Assembly (NCBI RefSeq): GCF_021729865.1
Contig: NZ_CP063400.1
Location: 1,674,001 to 1,738,000, forward strand
Reading direction: 5' to 3'
DNA: 64,000 nucleotides
From: Hydrogenophaga sp. SL48
GTDB lineage: Bacteria > Pseudomonadota > Gammaproteobacteria > Burkholderiales > Burkholderiaceae_C
How positions within the stretch are numbered: position 1 is the first letter of the stretch; the number at the start of each line of letters is the position of its first letter. The notes under the pieces were generated by a model. It worked only from the letters and a program-made list of their open reading frames with translations, searched no databases and was not told the origin of the DNA. Shown in pieces: positions 36,240 through 46,121 of the stretch. The position numbers and the translations under genes were made by a program.

Positions 36240-37709
36240 ATGCGCCTACTCGGCAAAGCGCTCACCTTCGACGATGTTTTGTTGGTGCCAGCGTACTCCC
36301 AGGTCCTTCCCAAGGACACCTCCCTCGCCACCCAGTTCTCCCGCAACATCAAGCTGAACCTGCCCCTGGTTTCGGCCGCGATGGACACCGTGACCGAAGC
36401 ACGGCTGGCGATCGCCATTGCCCAGGAAGGCGGCATCGGCATCATCCACAAGAACCTCACGGCGCAGGAGCAGGCCGCCCACGTGGCCAAGGTCAAACGC
36501 TACGAATCGGGGGTGTTGCGCGACCCCGTGGTGATCACACCCCAGACCACCATCCGTCAGGTGATGAAGCTGTCCGATGACCTCGGTATCTCCGGCTTCC
36601 CGGTGGTCGAGGCGGGCCGGGTGGTCGGTATCGTCACCGGCCGCGACCTGCGCTTCGAAACCCGCTACGACCTGCCGGTCAGCGAAATCATGACGCCGCG
36701 CGAGCGCCTGATCACCATGCCCGACGGCACCACGCCGGCCGAGGCCAAGACCCTGCTCAACAAGCACAAGCTCGAACGTCTGCTGCTCGTGAACGACGCC
36801 TTTGAACTCAAGGGCCTGATCACGGTGAAGGACATCACCAAACAGCTCAATTTCCCCAATGCTGCGCGCGATGCCGCCGGCCGCTTGCGCGTGGGCGCTG
36901 CGGTGGGGGTGGGTGAGGGTACCGAAGAGCGAGTGGAAGCGCTGGTGAAGGCCGGGGTGGATGCCATCGTGGTGGACACGGCCCACGGCCACAGCAAGGG
37001 CGTGATCGATCGCGTGCGCTGGGTCAAGCAGAACTACCCTCAGGTGGACGTGATCGGCGGCAACATCGCCACCGGCAGCGCCGCCTTGGCGCTGGTCGAG
37101 GCGGGTGCGGACGGCGTGAAGGTTGGCATTGGCCCGGGCTCGATCTGCACCACGCGCATCGTCGCCGGTGTGGGCGTGCCGCAGATCATGGCCATCGACA
37201 ACGTGGCCACCGCGCTGCAGACCACCGGCGTGCCCATGATCGCCGACGGCGGCATCCGCTACAGCGGCGACATCGCCAAGGCGATTGCCGCTGGCGCCAA
37301 CACCGTGATGATGGGCGGCATGTTCGCAGGCACCGAAGAGGCGCCGGGCGAGATCGTGCTGTACCAGGGCCGCAGCTACAAGAGCTATCGCGGTATGGGC
37401 TCCATCGGTGCCATGCAGCAGGGCAGTGCCGACCGCTACTTCCAGGAAAGCAGCACCGGCAACCCCAACGCCGACAAGCTGGTGCCCGAAGGCATCGAAG
37501 GCCGTGTGCCTTACAAGGGTTCGGTCGTGTCGATCATCTTCCAGATGGCCGGCGGCATCCGTGCCTCCATGGGCTACTGCGGTTGCCCGACCATCGAGCA
37601 CATGCGTGCCAAGGCGGAGTTTGTCGAGATCACCTCGGCGGGCATCCGCGAAAGCCATGTGCACGACGTGCAGATCACCAAAGAGGCGCCCAACTACCGG
37701 GCGGAATAA
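36240..37709 (+). CDS. guaB: Inosine-5'-monophosphate dehydrogenase
   Basis: This is a 489-residue IMP dehydrogenase, the committed step to guanine nucleotides (IMP + NAD to XMP). The TIM barrel begins [17 protein letters not shown]. Two CBS domains (about 90-205) are inserted ([31 protein letters not shown]). The catalytic-cysteine loop is [18 protein letters not shown] (Cys303), and the mobile flap lies near [10 protein letters not shown] -10-like TACAAT at 36212-36217 precedes it. It is followed by a strong terminator and then guaA. Confidence 0.97.
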   Translation: MRLLGKALTFDDVLLVPAYSQVLPKDTSLATQFSRNIKLNLPLVSAAMDTVTEARLAIAIAQEGGIGIIHKNLTAQEQAAHVAKVKRYESGVLRDPVVITPQTTIRQVMKLSDDLGISGFPVVEAGRVVGIVTGRDLRFETRYDLPVSEIMTPRERLITMPDGTTPAEAKTLLNKHKLERLLLVNDAFELKGLITVKDITKQLNFPNAARDAAGRLRVGAAVGVGEGTEERVEALVKAGVDAIVVDTAHGHSKGVIDRVRWVKQNYPQVDVIGGNIATGSAALALVEAGADGVKVGIGPGSICTTRIVAGVGVPQIMAIDNVATALQTTGVPMIADGGIRYSGDIAKAIAAGANTVMMGGMFAGTEEAPGEIVLYQGRSYKSYRGMGSIGAMQQGSADRYFQESSTGNPNADKLVPEGIEGRVPYKGSVVSIIFQMAGGIRASMGYCGCPTIEHMRAKAEFVEITSAGIRESHVHDVQITKEAPNYRAE

Positions 37710-37725
37710 GCGCCCATGCGCCAGT

Positions 37726-37750
37726 GGCCGTCCAGATGGACGGCCTTTTT
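37726..37750 (+). terminator. Intrinsic terminator between guaB and guaA
   Basis: GGCCGTCC (37726-37733), a four-base loop, GGACGGCC (37738-37745) and T5 lie 16 bases after the guaB stop. guaA starts 30 bases later, so this hairpin must be at least partly read through or guaA must have its own promoter. Confidence 0.85.
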
Positions 37751-37780
37751 GCTTTCTGAACAGCCCAGCCACACCACGCC

Positions 37781-39397
37781 ATGCAACACCAGAAAATCCT
37801 CATTCTCGATTTCGGTTCCCAGGTCACCCAGCTCATCGCCCGCCGCGTGCGCGAGGCCCATGTGTACTGCGAAGTCCATCCCTGCGACGTGAGCAGTGAC
37901 TGGGTGCGCGAGTTCGCTGCCGACGGCCAGCTCAAGGGTGTGATCCTTTCAGGCAGCCACGCCAGCGTCTACGAGGTGGACGACAAGGCACCCGACGCCG
38001 TGTTCGAGCTGGGCGTGCCCGTGCTGGGCATCTGCTACGGCATGCAGACCATGGCGCAGCAGCTGGGCGGCAAGGTCGAGGCCGGCAAGACGCGCGAATT
38101 TGGTTACGCCGAAGTGCGCGCCCGTGGCCATACGCCCTTGCTCAAGGACATCGCCGACTTCCACACGCCAGAAGGCCACGGCATGCTCAAGGTCTGGATG
38201 AGCCACGGCGACAAGGTCACCGAAATGCCGCCCGGCTTCAAGCTCATGGCCAGCACTGACAGCTGCCCCATCGCCGGCATGGCCGACGAGGCGCGTGGCT
38301 ACTACGCGGTGCAGTTCCACCCTGAGGTGACACACACAGTGCAGGGCAGGGCGCTGCTGGAGCGCTTCGTGCTGGAGATCTGCGGCACGCGGGCCGACTG
38401 GGTGATGCGCGACCACATCGAAGAGGCGGTGCAGAAGATCCGCGACCAAGTGGGCGATGAAGAGGTCATCCTCGGCCTGTCGGGCGGCGTCGATTCGTCG
38501 GTGGCCGCGGCCCTGATCCACCGCGCCATCGGCGATCAGCTCACCTGTGTCTTCGTGGACCACGGCCTGCTGCGCCTGAACGAGGGCGACATGGTGATGG
38601 ACATGTTTGTCGGCAAGCTGCACGCCAAGGTGATCCGTGTCGATGCGGCCGACCAGTTCCTCGGCCACCTCGCCGGTGTGAGCGACCCGGAAGCCAAACG
38701 CAAGATCATCGGGCGTGAATTCGTCGAGGTCTTCAAGGCCGAAGCCGCCAAACTCATTTCAAGTGGTGCATCAACAAAAGGTGCCAAGTGGTTGGCACAA
38801 GGGACTATTTATCCGGACGTGATTGAGTCCGGTGGCGCCAAGAGCAAGAAGGCCGTGACCATCAAGAGCCACCACAACGTGGGCGGCCTGCCGGAGCAAC
38901 TGGGCCTGAAACTGCTGGAGCCGCTGCGCGATCTGTTCAAAGACGAGGTTCGCGAACTCGGCGTGGCGCTCGGCCTGCCGCACGACATGGTGTACCGCCA
39001 TCCGTTCCCGGGCCCGGGCCTGGGTGTGCGCATCCTGGGTGAGGTCAAGAAGGAATACGCCGACCTGCTGCGCCGGGCCGATGCGATCTTCATCGAAGAG
39101 CTGCGCTCCACCATCGACCACCCCAGCGGCAAGAGCTGGTACGACCTGACCAGCCAGGCATTTACCGTGTTCCTGCCGGTGAAGAGCGTGGGCGTGATGG
39201 GCGACGGCCGCACCTACGACTACGTGGTGGCGCTGCGCGCGGTGCAGACCAGCGACTTCATGACCGCCGACTGGGCCGAGCTGCCGTACGCGCTGCTCAA
39301 GAAGGTCAGCAGCCGCATCATCAACGAGGTGCGAGGCATCAATCGCGTGACCTACGACGTGAGCAGCAAGCCGCCAGCGACCATCGAGTGGGAATGA
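37781..39397 (+). CDS. guaA: GMP synthase (glutamine-hydrolysing)
   Basis: This is a 538-residue enzyme converting XMP to GMP. The N-terminal class I glutamine amidotransferase has its nucleophile in GICYGMQ (Cys85) and the His/Glu dyad in YAVQFHPEV. The ATP pyrophosphatase domain has [15 protein letters not shown] near residue 234. The dimerisation domain ends PPATIEWE. It contains [24 protein letters not shown], the usual segment. Length is slightly above the E. coli enzyme (525). Confidence 0.97.
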   Translation: MQHQKILILDFGSQVTQLIARRVREAHVYCEVHPCDVSSDWVREFAADGQLKGVILSGSHASVYEVDDKAPDAVFELGVPVLGICYGMQTMAQQLGGKVEAGKTREFGYAEVRARGHTPLLKDIADFHTPEGHGMLKVWMSHGDKVTEMPPGFKLMASTDSCPIAGMADEARGYYAVQFHPEVTHTVQGRALLERFVLEICGTRADWVMRDHIEEAVQKIRDQVGDEEVILGLSGGVDSSVAAALIHRAIGDQLTCVFVDHGLLRLNEGDMVMDMFVGKLHAKVIRVDAADQFLGHLAGVSDPEAKRKIIGREFVEVFKAEAAKLISSGASTKGAKWLAQGTIYPDVIESGGAKSKKAVTIKSHHNVGGLPEQLGLKLLEPLRDLFKDEVRELGVALGLPHDMVYRHPFPGPGLGVRILGEVKKEYADLLRRADAIFIEELRSTIDHPSGKSWYDLTSQAFTVFLPVKSVGVMGDGRTYDYVVALRAVQTSDFMTADWAELPYALLKKVSSRIINEVRGINRVTYDVSSKPPATIEWE

Positions 39398-39500
39398 GAG
39401 CGCCTGCGCGAAGGACCATATGGCGGTCGTAGCCGCCTCATGGCCTCGAGTTCGTGCTCGGCTTCGCCTGGGGCTGGCCCACTTTGGCGATGCCAGCGCC

Positions 39501-40523
39501 TTATCCAGCCAAGGGCACCCCGAACAGCTGCAGCGCCGAGCCGTGCAGTGATCTGATCAAGTCCAGTGGGTCGACAGCTTCAGCCACCGCGAGCGCGCCA
39601 CTGCGCCGGTACGAGGGCGCCAGCAGGCGCAGAGCGACCTCGGTCACGATGGGTGCTGTGACGGCGTAGATGTCCTGCCCTCGCACGCCCACCGTCTTGG
39701 TCCGGCCGTTCTGCACAAGGCGGACCACCAGCTCGAATCGCTGCGCCGAACGCCCGAGGTCGTCCGTTGCCGTCGGCGGGGGCGTAGAGACATCACGGAT
39801 GTCGGCCAGGGCCGAGCGGTTCAGCAATGAGCGGACCTCTCGGACCTTGAGGTGATGGGCCAGTGTGATGACTTCGCTGAAAGGCATGTCGATCATGGCC
39901 TGCTGGCCCAGTGGCTTGGAGAAGACCCAGTCCGGTAGCTCGGCCGAGGGCTGCAACGGCACCAGGTGCCCATCCTTCACGACCAGCCGCGGCGCCTTGT
40001 TGCGCTCGCCAGTCTTGCGTGTCCCTTCGGTGGGCCACCAACGGTCTAGCGCGATCGCGACCGTGATCTCGTCAATCTCACCCTTGGTGGCCAGTGCGCT
40101 GGCAAGAAGATCGGCAAGACCGCCGTAGAAGGCCGCTGCCGGTATCACCACCCGGCCGGCTTCGCGCGCCGGCGCATCGAGTTCGGCAAAGCTCGCCTGC
40201 GCGCTGGGCTGCTCCGCTGTCACGTCGATGTAGTGACAGCCGGCACGCAGCGCCGCGCGCGCCACCGGAAGCGCTGTGTCCAGAAAAGGGCCCGCGCAGT
40301 TGATGACCACCGCGCAGCCCGCAAAGGCCCGTTCAAGGCTGGCCAGATCGTCGAGCACGGCAACGCGCCGGAGAACGGCTGCCGGCATGGTTTGCCCGAG
40401 CCGGGCGGCGCTTCGCCCGACGGCCACCACCGAGAGCCCGCGGCGCAGCACTTCGTTGACGACAAATTGACCGGTGTGCCCTGTGGCGCCCATCACCGCG
40501 ATGACAGTATGGCTGGAAATCAT
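39501..40523 (-). CDS. Saccharopine-dehydrogenase-like NAD(P)-binding protein
   Basis: This is a 340-residue oxidoreductase-like protein. An N-terminal Rossmann fold (TVIAVMGATGHTGQFVVNEVLRRG, nucleotide-binding GATGHTG) continues with VINCAGPFLDTALPVARAALRAGCHYIDVTAEQ. That stretch is characteristic of the saccharopine dehydrogenase/trans-acting enoyl reductase superfamily. No catalytic assignment is possible by eye. It is divergent from a TetR gene across a perfect double operator, so it is probably the gene that regulator controls. The roughly 100 bases between it and guaA hold nothing recognisable. Confidence 0.8.
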   Translation of the reverse strand: MISSHTVIAVMGATGHTGQFVVNEVLRRGLSVVAVGRSAARLGQTMPAAVLRRVAVLDDLASLERAFAGCAVVINCAGPFLDTALPVARAALRAGCHYIDVTAEQPSAQASFAELDAPAREAGRVVIPAAAFYGGLADLLASALATKGEIDEITVAIALDRWWPTEGTRKTGERNKAPRLVVKDGHLVPLQPSAELPDWVFSKPLGQQAMIDMPFSEVITLAHHLKVREVRSLLNRSALADIRDVSTPPPTATDDLGRSAQRFELVVRLVQNGRTKTVGVRGQDIYAVTAPIVTEVALRLLAPSYRRSGALAVAEAVDPLDLIRSLHGSALQLFGVPLAG

Positions 40524-40543
40524 GGATGCTCCTTGGAATAGAT

Positions 40544-40583
40544 ACAGACCTGTCTGTTCTTTTAAGATAACAGACAGGTCTGT
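40544..40583. promoter_or_regulatory. Paired palindromic operator between tetR and its divergent target
   Basis: ACAGACCTGTCTGTT at 40544-40558 and its exact reverse complement at 40569-40583 flank a 10-base AT-rich spacer (CTTTTAAGAT). Each arm is itself a near-palindrome, ACAGAC-NN-GTCTGT. The site ends three bases before the TetR start codon and 20 bases from the divergent start. It would block both genes when two regulator dimers bind. The regulator-site pairing is inference from position. Confidence 0.8.
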
Positions 40584-40586
40584 AGC

Positions 40587-41300
40587 ATGTCAAGAATGCG
40601 CACACCAGTTGTTCCCTCCCCATCGCAAGACACATCGCCTTCGGCCCATTCGGGCAAGACATCGAAACCCCGGGCCAAGCCGCTGCTCCACCCCTTGGGC
40701 GCTGAGCAGGCCGAGCCAGCGCCCGACGTCCGGGCGCGCATCCTTGACACCGCTTCCCGGCTGTTTTATGAGCGAGGCGTGCGCGCGGTCGGCGTCGATC
40801 TGGTGGTGCTGGAGGCCGCGGTGGCCAAAACCAGTCTTTACCGCCATTTCCCCACCAAAGATGACCTCATCGTCGCGTTCCTTGAGCGGGAGGACCTTGA
40901 GTTCTGGGGGCACTGGGACAGCGTGGCCGAGCAGTTTCCCAACGATCCCGCCGGCGAGTTGGACGCCCACATGCGCTGGATCGGTGAACGCCTGGCCCGC
41001 TCGAACTACCGCGGCTGTCCCCAGATCAACGTTGCCGCCGAGTTCGCCGAGCAGGACCACCCCGCTCGCCGGGTGTCGTTGCGACACATGCATGCACTTC
41101 GGGGGCGCCTGCTGAGGATCGCCCAGCGGATGGACGTCGCCCAGCCAGACCAACTTGCCGCACAACTCGCGGTGCTCGTGAACGGCGCCTTTGTCAGCTC
41201 GGGTCTGCTCGGCCCCGACGAAGCCACCGGTGTGCTGAGAGCGGCGGTGAAGGCTTTGCTCGCCGCTGCGCGGACCGGCCAAGGGCCGCTGCCGCCATGA
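40587..41300 (+). CDS. TetR/AcrR family transcriptional regulator
   Basis: This is a 237-residue regulator. A 50-residue disordered, proline/serine-rich N-terminus precedes the helix-turn-helix (RILDTASRLFYERGVRAVGVDLVVLEAAVAKTSLYRHFPTKDDLIVAFL). The C-terminal domain is helical and ligand-binding (YRGCPQINVAAEFAEQDHPARR resembles the YcdC/TetR_C subgroup). It is divergent from the saccharopine-dehydrogenase-like gene with a shared double operator that nearly touches its start, which implies autorepression. The effector is unknown. Confidence 0.87.
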   Translation: MSRMRTPVVPSPSQDTSPSAHSGKTSKPRAKPLLHPLGAEQAEPAPDVRARILDTASRLFYERGVRAVGVDLVVLEAAVAKTSLYRHFPTKDDLIVAFLEREDLEFWGHWDSVAEQFPNDPAGELDAHMRWIGERLARSNYRGCPQINVAAEFAEQDHPARRVSLRHMHALRGRLLRIAQRMDVAQPDQLAAQLAVLVNGAFVSSGLLGPDEATGVLRAAVKALLAAARTGQGPLPP

Positions 41301-41362
41301 GTGGGGTGGGCTGGCAAAGCCCGGCTGTCTAACGAAGGGCGTTGTGCAGACTGATGGCAATA

Positions 41363-41378
41363 CTGTACATAACAACAG
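41363..41378. promoter_or_regulatory. LexA-box-like site upstream of the 2'-5' RNA ligase gene
   Basis: CTGTACATAACAACAG fits the proteobacterial LexA consensus CTGT-N8-ACAG exactly, in an extended context TACTGT...ACAGCA. It lies 49 bases before the start of the RNA ligase gene, in promoter position. It predicts SOS control, but a 16-base consensus with 8 fixed positions can occur by chance. Confidence 0.5.
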
Positions 41379-41426
41379 CATTGATGCAGAATGCCGCCAT
41401 GTAAACGCAACCCAAGGAGGTGCTGC

Positions 41427-43410
<1,984 letters not shown>

Positions 43411-43438
43411 TCCAGCCCATCGCTTTTCAAGTCACTCC

Positions 43439-44380
43439 ATGAGCCACATCTACATTTACTCCCCCTCCAGCGCCGTGCGCGACAAAGCGGCCTTCCGCCG
43501 TGGCGTGGCCCGGCTCAAGACCCTGGGCCATGAGGTGGAGATCGACGAGGCCGCGCTGAGCAGCCACATGCGTTTTGCTGGCGACGACGCCACCCGCCTG
43601 GCTGCCATTACCCGAGCAGCCGCCAGCGGGGCAGACGTGGCGCTGATCTCGCGTGGCGGTTACGGCCTGACACGCATCCTCCCCGGACTGCCCTACAAGA
43701 AAATCGCACAAGCCATCGAGCGCGGTACCCGGTTTGTCGGTCTGAGCGACTTCACCGCCTTGCAGTGCGCGTTGCTGGCCAAGACCGGTGCGGTCACCTG
43801 GGCAGGGCCGGCGCTGGGCGAAGACTTCGGCACTGAAGAGACGCCGGACGACATCATGGAAGCCTGTTTCGACGACCTGGTTTGCGGGCAAGGAGAGGGC
43901 AGTGGCTGGCAACTGCCGAGATCCGATCTTCCGGCGCTGTCAGCCCGGCAGAAGAATCCATCCGCGGAGGGGCCTGAACTGAGGGTGCGCAACGCCACGC
44001 TCTGGGGCGGGAACCTCACGGTGCTCTGTGCATTGGTGGGCACTCCCTGGTTGCCCCAGGTCAAGGGCGGCGTGCTGTTTCTGGAGGACGTCAACGAACA
44101 CCCGTATCGCATCGAGCGGCAACTGACCCAGTTGCTGCTGGCCGGGGTGCTTGATCAGCAGAAGGCCGTGGTGCTGGGCGCTTTCAACCGCTTCAAGCTG
44201 GTGCCTCACGACAAGGGCTTCAAGTTGCAAACGGTGGTGGACTGGCTGCGAACGCAGACCCGAACCCCGGTGCTCACGGGTCTCCCATTTGGCCACGTCG
44301 CCACCAAGGTGGTGTTGCCCGTGGGGCAGAAAGTTGAGCTGATGGTGCAGGGCAGGGATGCCCTCTTGTATTGGGGTTGA
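43439..44380 (+). CDS. LD-carboxypeptidase (peptidase S66 family)
   Basis: This is a 313-residue cytoplasmic serine peptidase. It removes the terminal D-alanine from murein tetrapeptides during cell-wall recycling (LdcA type). The nucleophile region is ALISRGGYGLTRILPGLPY (the family GGYG). Other family words are FVGLSDFTALQ, WGGNLTVLCALVGTPW and GVLFLEDVNEHPYRIERQL (Glu) with GLPFGHV (His). It starts 28 bases after the tadA fusion, so probably same operon. Confidence 0.88.
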   Translation: MSHIYIYSPSSAVRDKAAFRRGVARLKTLGHEVEIDEAALSSHMRFAGDDATRLAAITRAAASGADVALISRGGYGLTRILPGLPYKKIAQAIERGTRFVGLSDFTALQCALLAKTGAVTWAGPALGEDFGTEETPDDIMEACFDDLVCGQGEGSGWQLPRSDLPALSARQKNPSAEGPELRVRNATLWGGNLTVLCALVGTPWLPQVKGGVLFLEDVNEHPYRIERQLTQLLLAGVLDQQKAVVLGAFNRFKLVPHDKGFKLQTVVDWLRTQTRTPVLTGLPFGHVATKVVLPVGQKVELMVQGRDALLYWG

Positions 44381-44384
44381 GGCT

Positions 44385-44717
44385 TCAGCGCCCCATGCGG
44401 TGTGATTCCATCAGGCTTTTGGGAATCAGCCCTTCAAACACAGGCGTCAGTCCCCTCAAAGCGTCCCCCGCTTTGGCTTCGCCGTGCAAGCTGCTGAGCA
44501 CGGCCATCATCTCGGAACGGGCGAACCACAGCGCGTGTGCGTCGTGAACGTACAGCAACCGGTGCTTGAGGCGCGGGTTCATTTCAGCCCCCTCGGTTCC
44601 CAGCGTGGCCAACATGGCCTGCCGAACCGGTTCCAGCGATTCTGGTGAGTGCTTGCGCACCTCCGTGCCCAGCAGAGCGGAGATGCTGTGGCGTAAAGCG
44701 GGCTTGATCCAGCGCAT
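44385..44717 (-). CDS. Conserved hypothetical protein
   Basis: This is a 110-residue soluble, probably all-helical protein that I do not recognise. It is moderately charged with no signal peptide or membrane segment (KMRWIKPALRHSISALLG opens; VRQAMLATLG and MMAVLSSLHGEA follow). I chose the ATG at 44717 because GAGGG stands 7 bases upstream; an ATG at 44750 adds 11 residues. It converges on the LD-carboxypeptidase gene with a 4-base gap. Confidence 0.6.
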   Translation of the reverse strand: MRWIKPALRHSISALLGTEVRKHSPESLEPVRQAMLATLGTEGAEMNPRLKHRLLYVHDAHALWFARSEMMAVLSSLHGEAKAGDALRGLTPVFEGLIPKSLMESHRMGR

Positions 44718-45105
44718 TTTGAAACCCTCAACGACGTTTTGTCTATGCACGCAGAATACGCCCTGACGCGGGCTGCACGCAAGGCGCTGAACCTGGGTAA
44801 AGTCAAGAAAACAACAGGCAAATCAAGCGTTTAACAAGAGTGTTTAAGATAGTGCCTGCAGTGATTGAGTACCTTGGAGATACATTCCGACACGCATGAC
44901 GTGCACCGGGTGGTGGCGGTAAGTCCTTTGAACGTAATGTTTCGACGTGGCTGAATTGACTGTGAAACCACGGGAAATTTCACGCTTTGCTGCTCGAAAG
45001 TGTGTGATAAACCACACAATCGTGTGTCGCGAACGGCAGCCATTTTTGTATCGAATGAGCCTGTTTCACCGCATGTTCCCAACACGGAAGACCTGACTGA
45101 CCCCC
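44718..45105. other. Intergenic region (388 bases) between hypothetical gene and cyclase gene
   Basis: This stretch is notably less GC-rich than its surroundings. It contains a CRP-like dyad (separate entry), a third TGTGTG-like word CGTGTGTCG at 45021-45029, and a possible -35 TTGACT at 44956. A tiny 29-codon frame (44743-44832) is present, which I do not trust. No RNA gene is recognised. Confidence 0.4.
45001..45018. promoter_or_regulatory. CRP/FNR-like dyad upstream of the cyclase-FHA gene
   Basis: TGTGTG and CACACA flank a 6-base centre (ATAAAC), giving TGTG-N8-CACA (45001-45016), the spacing of CRP-family sites. It differs from the CRP consensus at the fifth position of each half. It lies about 90 bases before the start of a nucleotide-cyclase-domain gene. 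Confidence 0.35.
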
Positions 45106-46050
45106 ATGGCCGAACTGACGATTGCCTTTGTGGACCTGACCGGGAGCGTGTCTGTATTTGAAACACTGGGCAACGACCGTGCCGCCAAGGCCGTCACCAA
45201 ACTCACCCAGTGGATCGGTGCCGTGGGTCTTGAGCACAACGGCAAGGTGGTCAAGATGCTGGGCGACGGTGTCTTGCTGTCGTTCACCAACAACCGGCTC
45301 GCGGTGGAGTGCATGAGCCTGATCCAGCAAGAGCATGCGCAGCGGGTGGCGCAGTGGCCGAACCGGCTCAAGCTCATGATGCAGATCGGCATGGCCCGCG
45401 GGCAAGTCGTGCAGGTGGACGGCGACTGTTTCGGCGATGCGGTGAACGTGGCCTCACGTCTCAGCGACCTGGCGGGTCCGGAGCAGATACTGGTCAACGA
45501 AACCGTGATCCGCAAGCTCGGCAAAGGCCCGAACGTTCGCAGCCGCAGCCTGGGGCCCATCCGTATCAAGGGGCGGGTCGAACCGGCGGAGGTGTTCCGC
45601 ATCGAGTGGCAGACCGAAATGCTGTCGGAGTTTCTGACGCTCCCAGCCGACCTGCACGCCTTGCGCAAGACCGCCGAGTCGGTGTTCGGTGGCATTGAAC
45701 TGGGCTGGCTGGACGCCAGCCAGTCGTTCAATCTCACCGACCTCCCGTTGAAAATCGGCCGCGTGCCCGAAGCGAGTTTCGTGGTCAACGACCCCCGCGT
45801 GTCCCGCCTGCACGCGAGCATTGACATCCGGTCTGGCAACTACCTGCTGGAAGACACCAGCAGCTACGGCACCTGGGTGCGCTTCGCTGGCGGCGAGAAC
45901 ACGATCGCTCTTCGCCGGCAGGAATGCCTGCTGCACAGCGACGGCGAGTTCGCCATGGGCGCCCCTTTCACCGACATCAGCGCCCCCACCGTCAGCTTCC
46001 GGCTGGTTGACGGCCAGATGGTGCTGGGCCACGGCCTGCCGCGCTCCTGA
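45106..46050 (+). CDS. Class III adenylate/guanylate cyclase domain protein with FHA domain
   Basis: This is a 314-residue soluble protein. Residues 1-165 form a class III nucleotide cyclase domain: the first metal Asp is in IAFVDLTGSVSVF, the second in KMLGDGVLLSF, and FGDAVNVASRLSDLAGPEQILV is the transition-state region. Residues about 200-310 form an FHA phosphothreonine-binding domain (LKIGRVPEASFVVNDPRVSRLHASIDI, then LEDTSSYGTWVRF). There is no membrane segment. It may make cyclic nucleotide in response to Ser/Thr phosphorylation; this is inference. In the substrate-recognition stretch I cannot decide between ATP and GTP. Confidence 0.88.
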   Translation: MAELTIAFVDLTGSVSVFETLGNDRAAKAVTKLTQWIGAVGLEHNGKVVKMLGDGVLLSFTNNRLAVECMSLIQQEHAQRVAQWPNRLKLMMQIGMARGQVVQVDGDCFGDAVNVASRLSDLAGPEQILVNETVIRKLGKGPNVRSRSLGPIRIKGRVEPAEVFRIEWQTEMLSEFLTLPADLHALRKTAESVFGGIELGWLDASQSFNLTDLPLKIGRVPEASFVVNDPRVSRLHASIDIRSGNYLLEDTSSYGTWVRFAGGENTIALRRQECLLHSDGEFAMGAPFTDISAPTVSFRLVDGQMVLGHGLPRS

Positions 46051-46121
46051 GGGATGTCGTTCGGCGGACACCGCAGCGGCGCTGTGGCATGGCACCATGC
46101 GGGCACGACAAGGAGTCCGAT

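Noticed and set aside
39398..39500. Possible remnant coding sequence between guaA and the saccharopine-dehydrogenase-like gene
   Set aside because: No frame gave a recognisable protein pattern in about 100 bases.
44743..44832. 29-codon plus-strand frame with basic residues
   Set aside because: No ribosome-binding site, and the overlap with the hypothetical gene start on the other strand makes chance likely.
46089..46121. ATG at 46089 as the start of the acylase gene
   Set aside because: No ribosome-binding site; the GTG at 46122 has AAGGAG at ideal spacing and leads directly into the membrane/signal segment.
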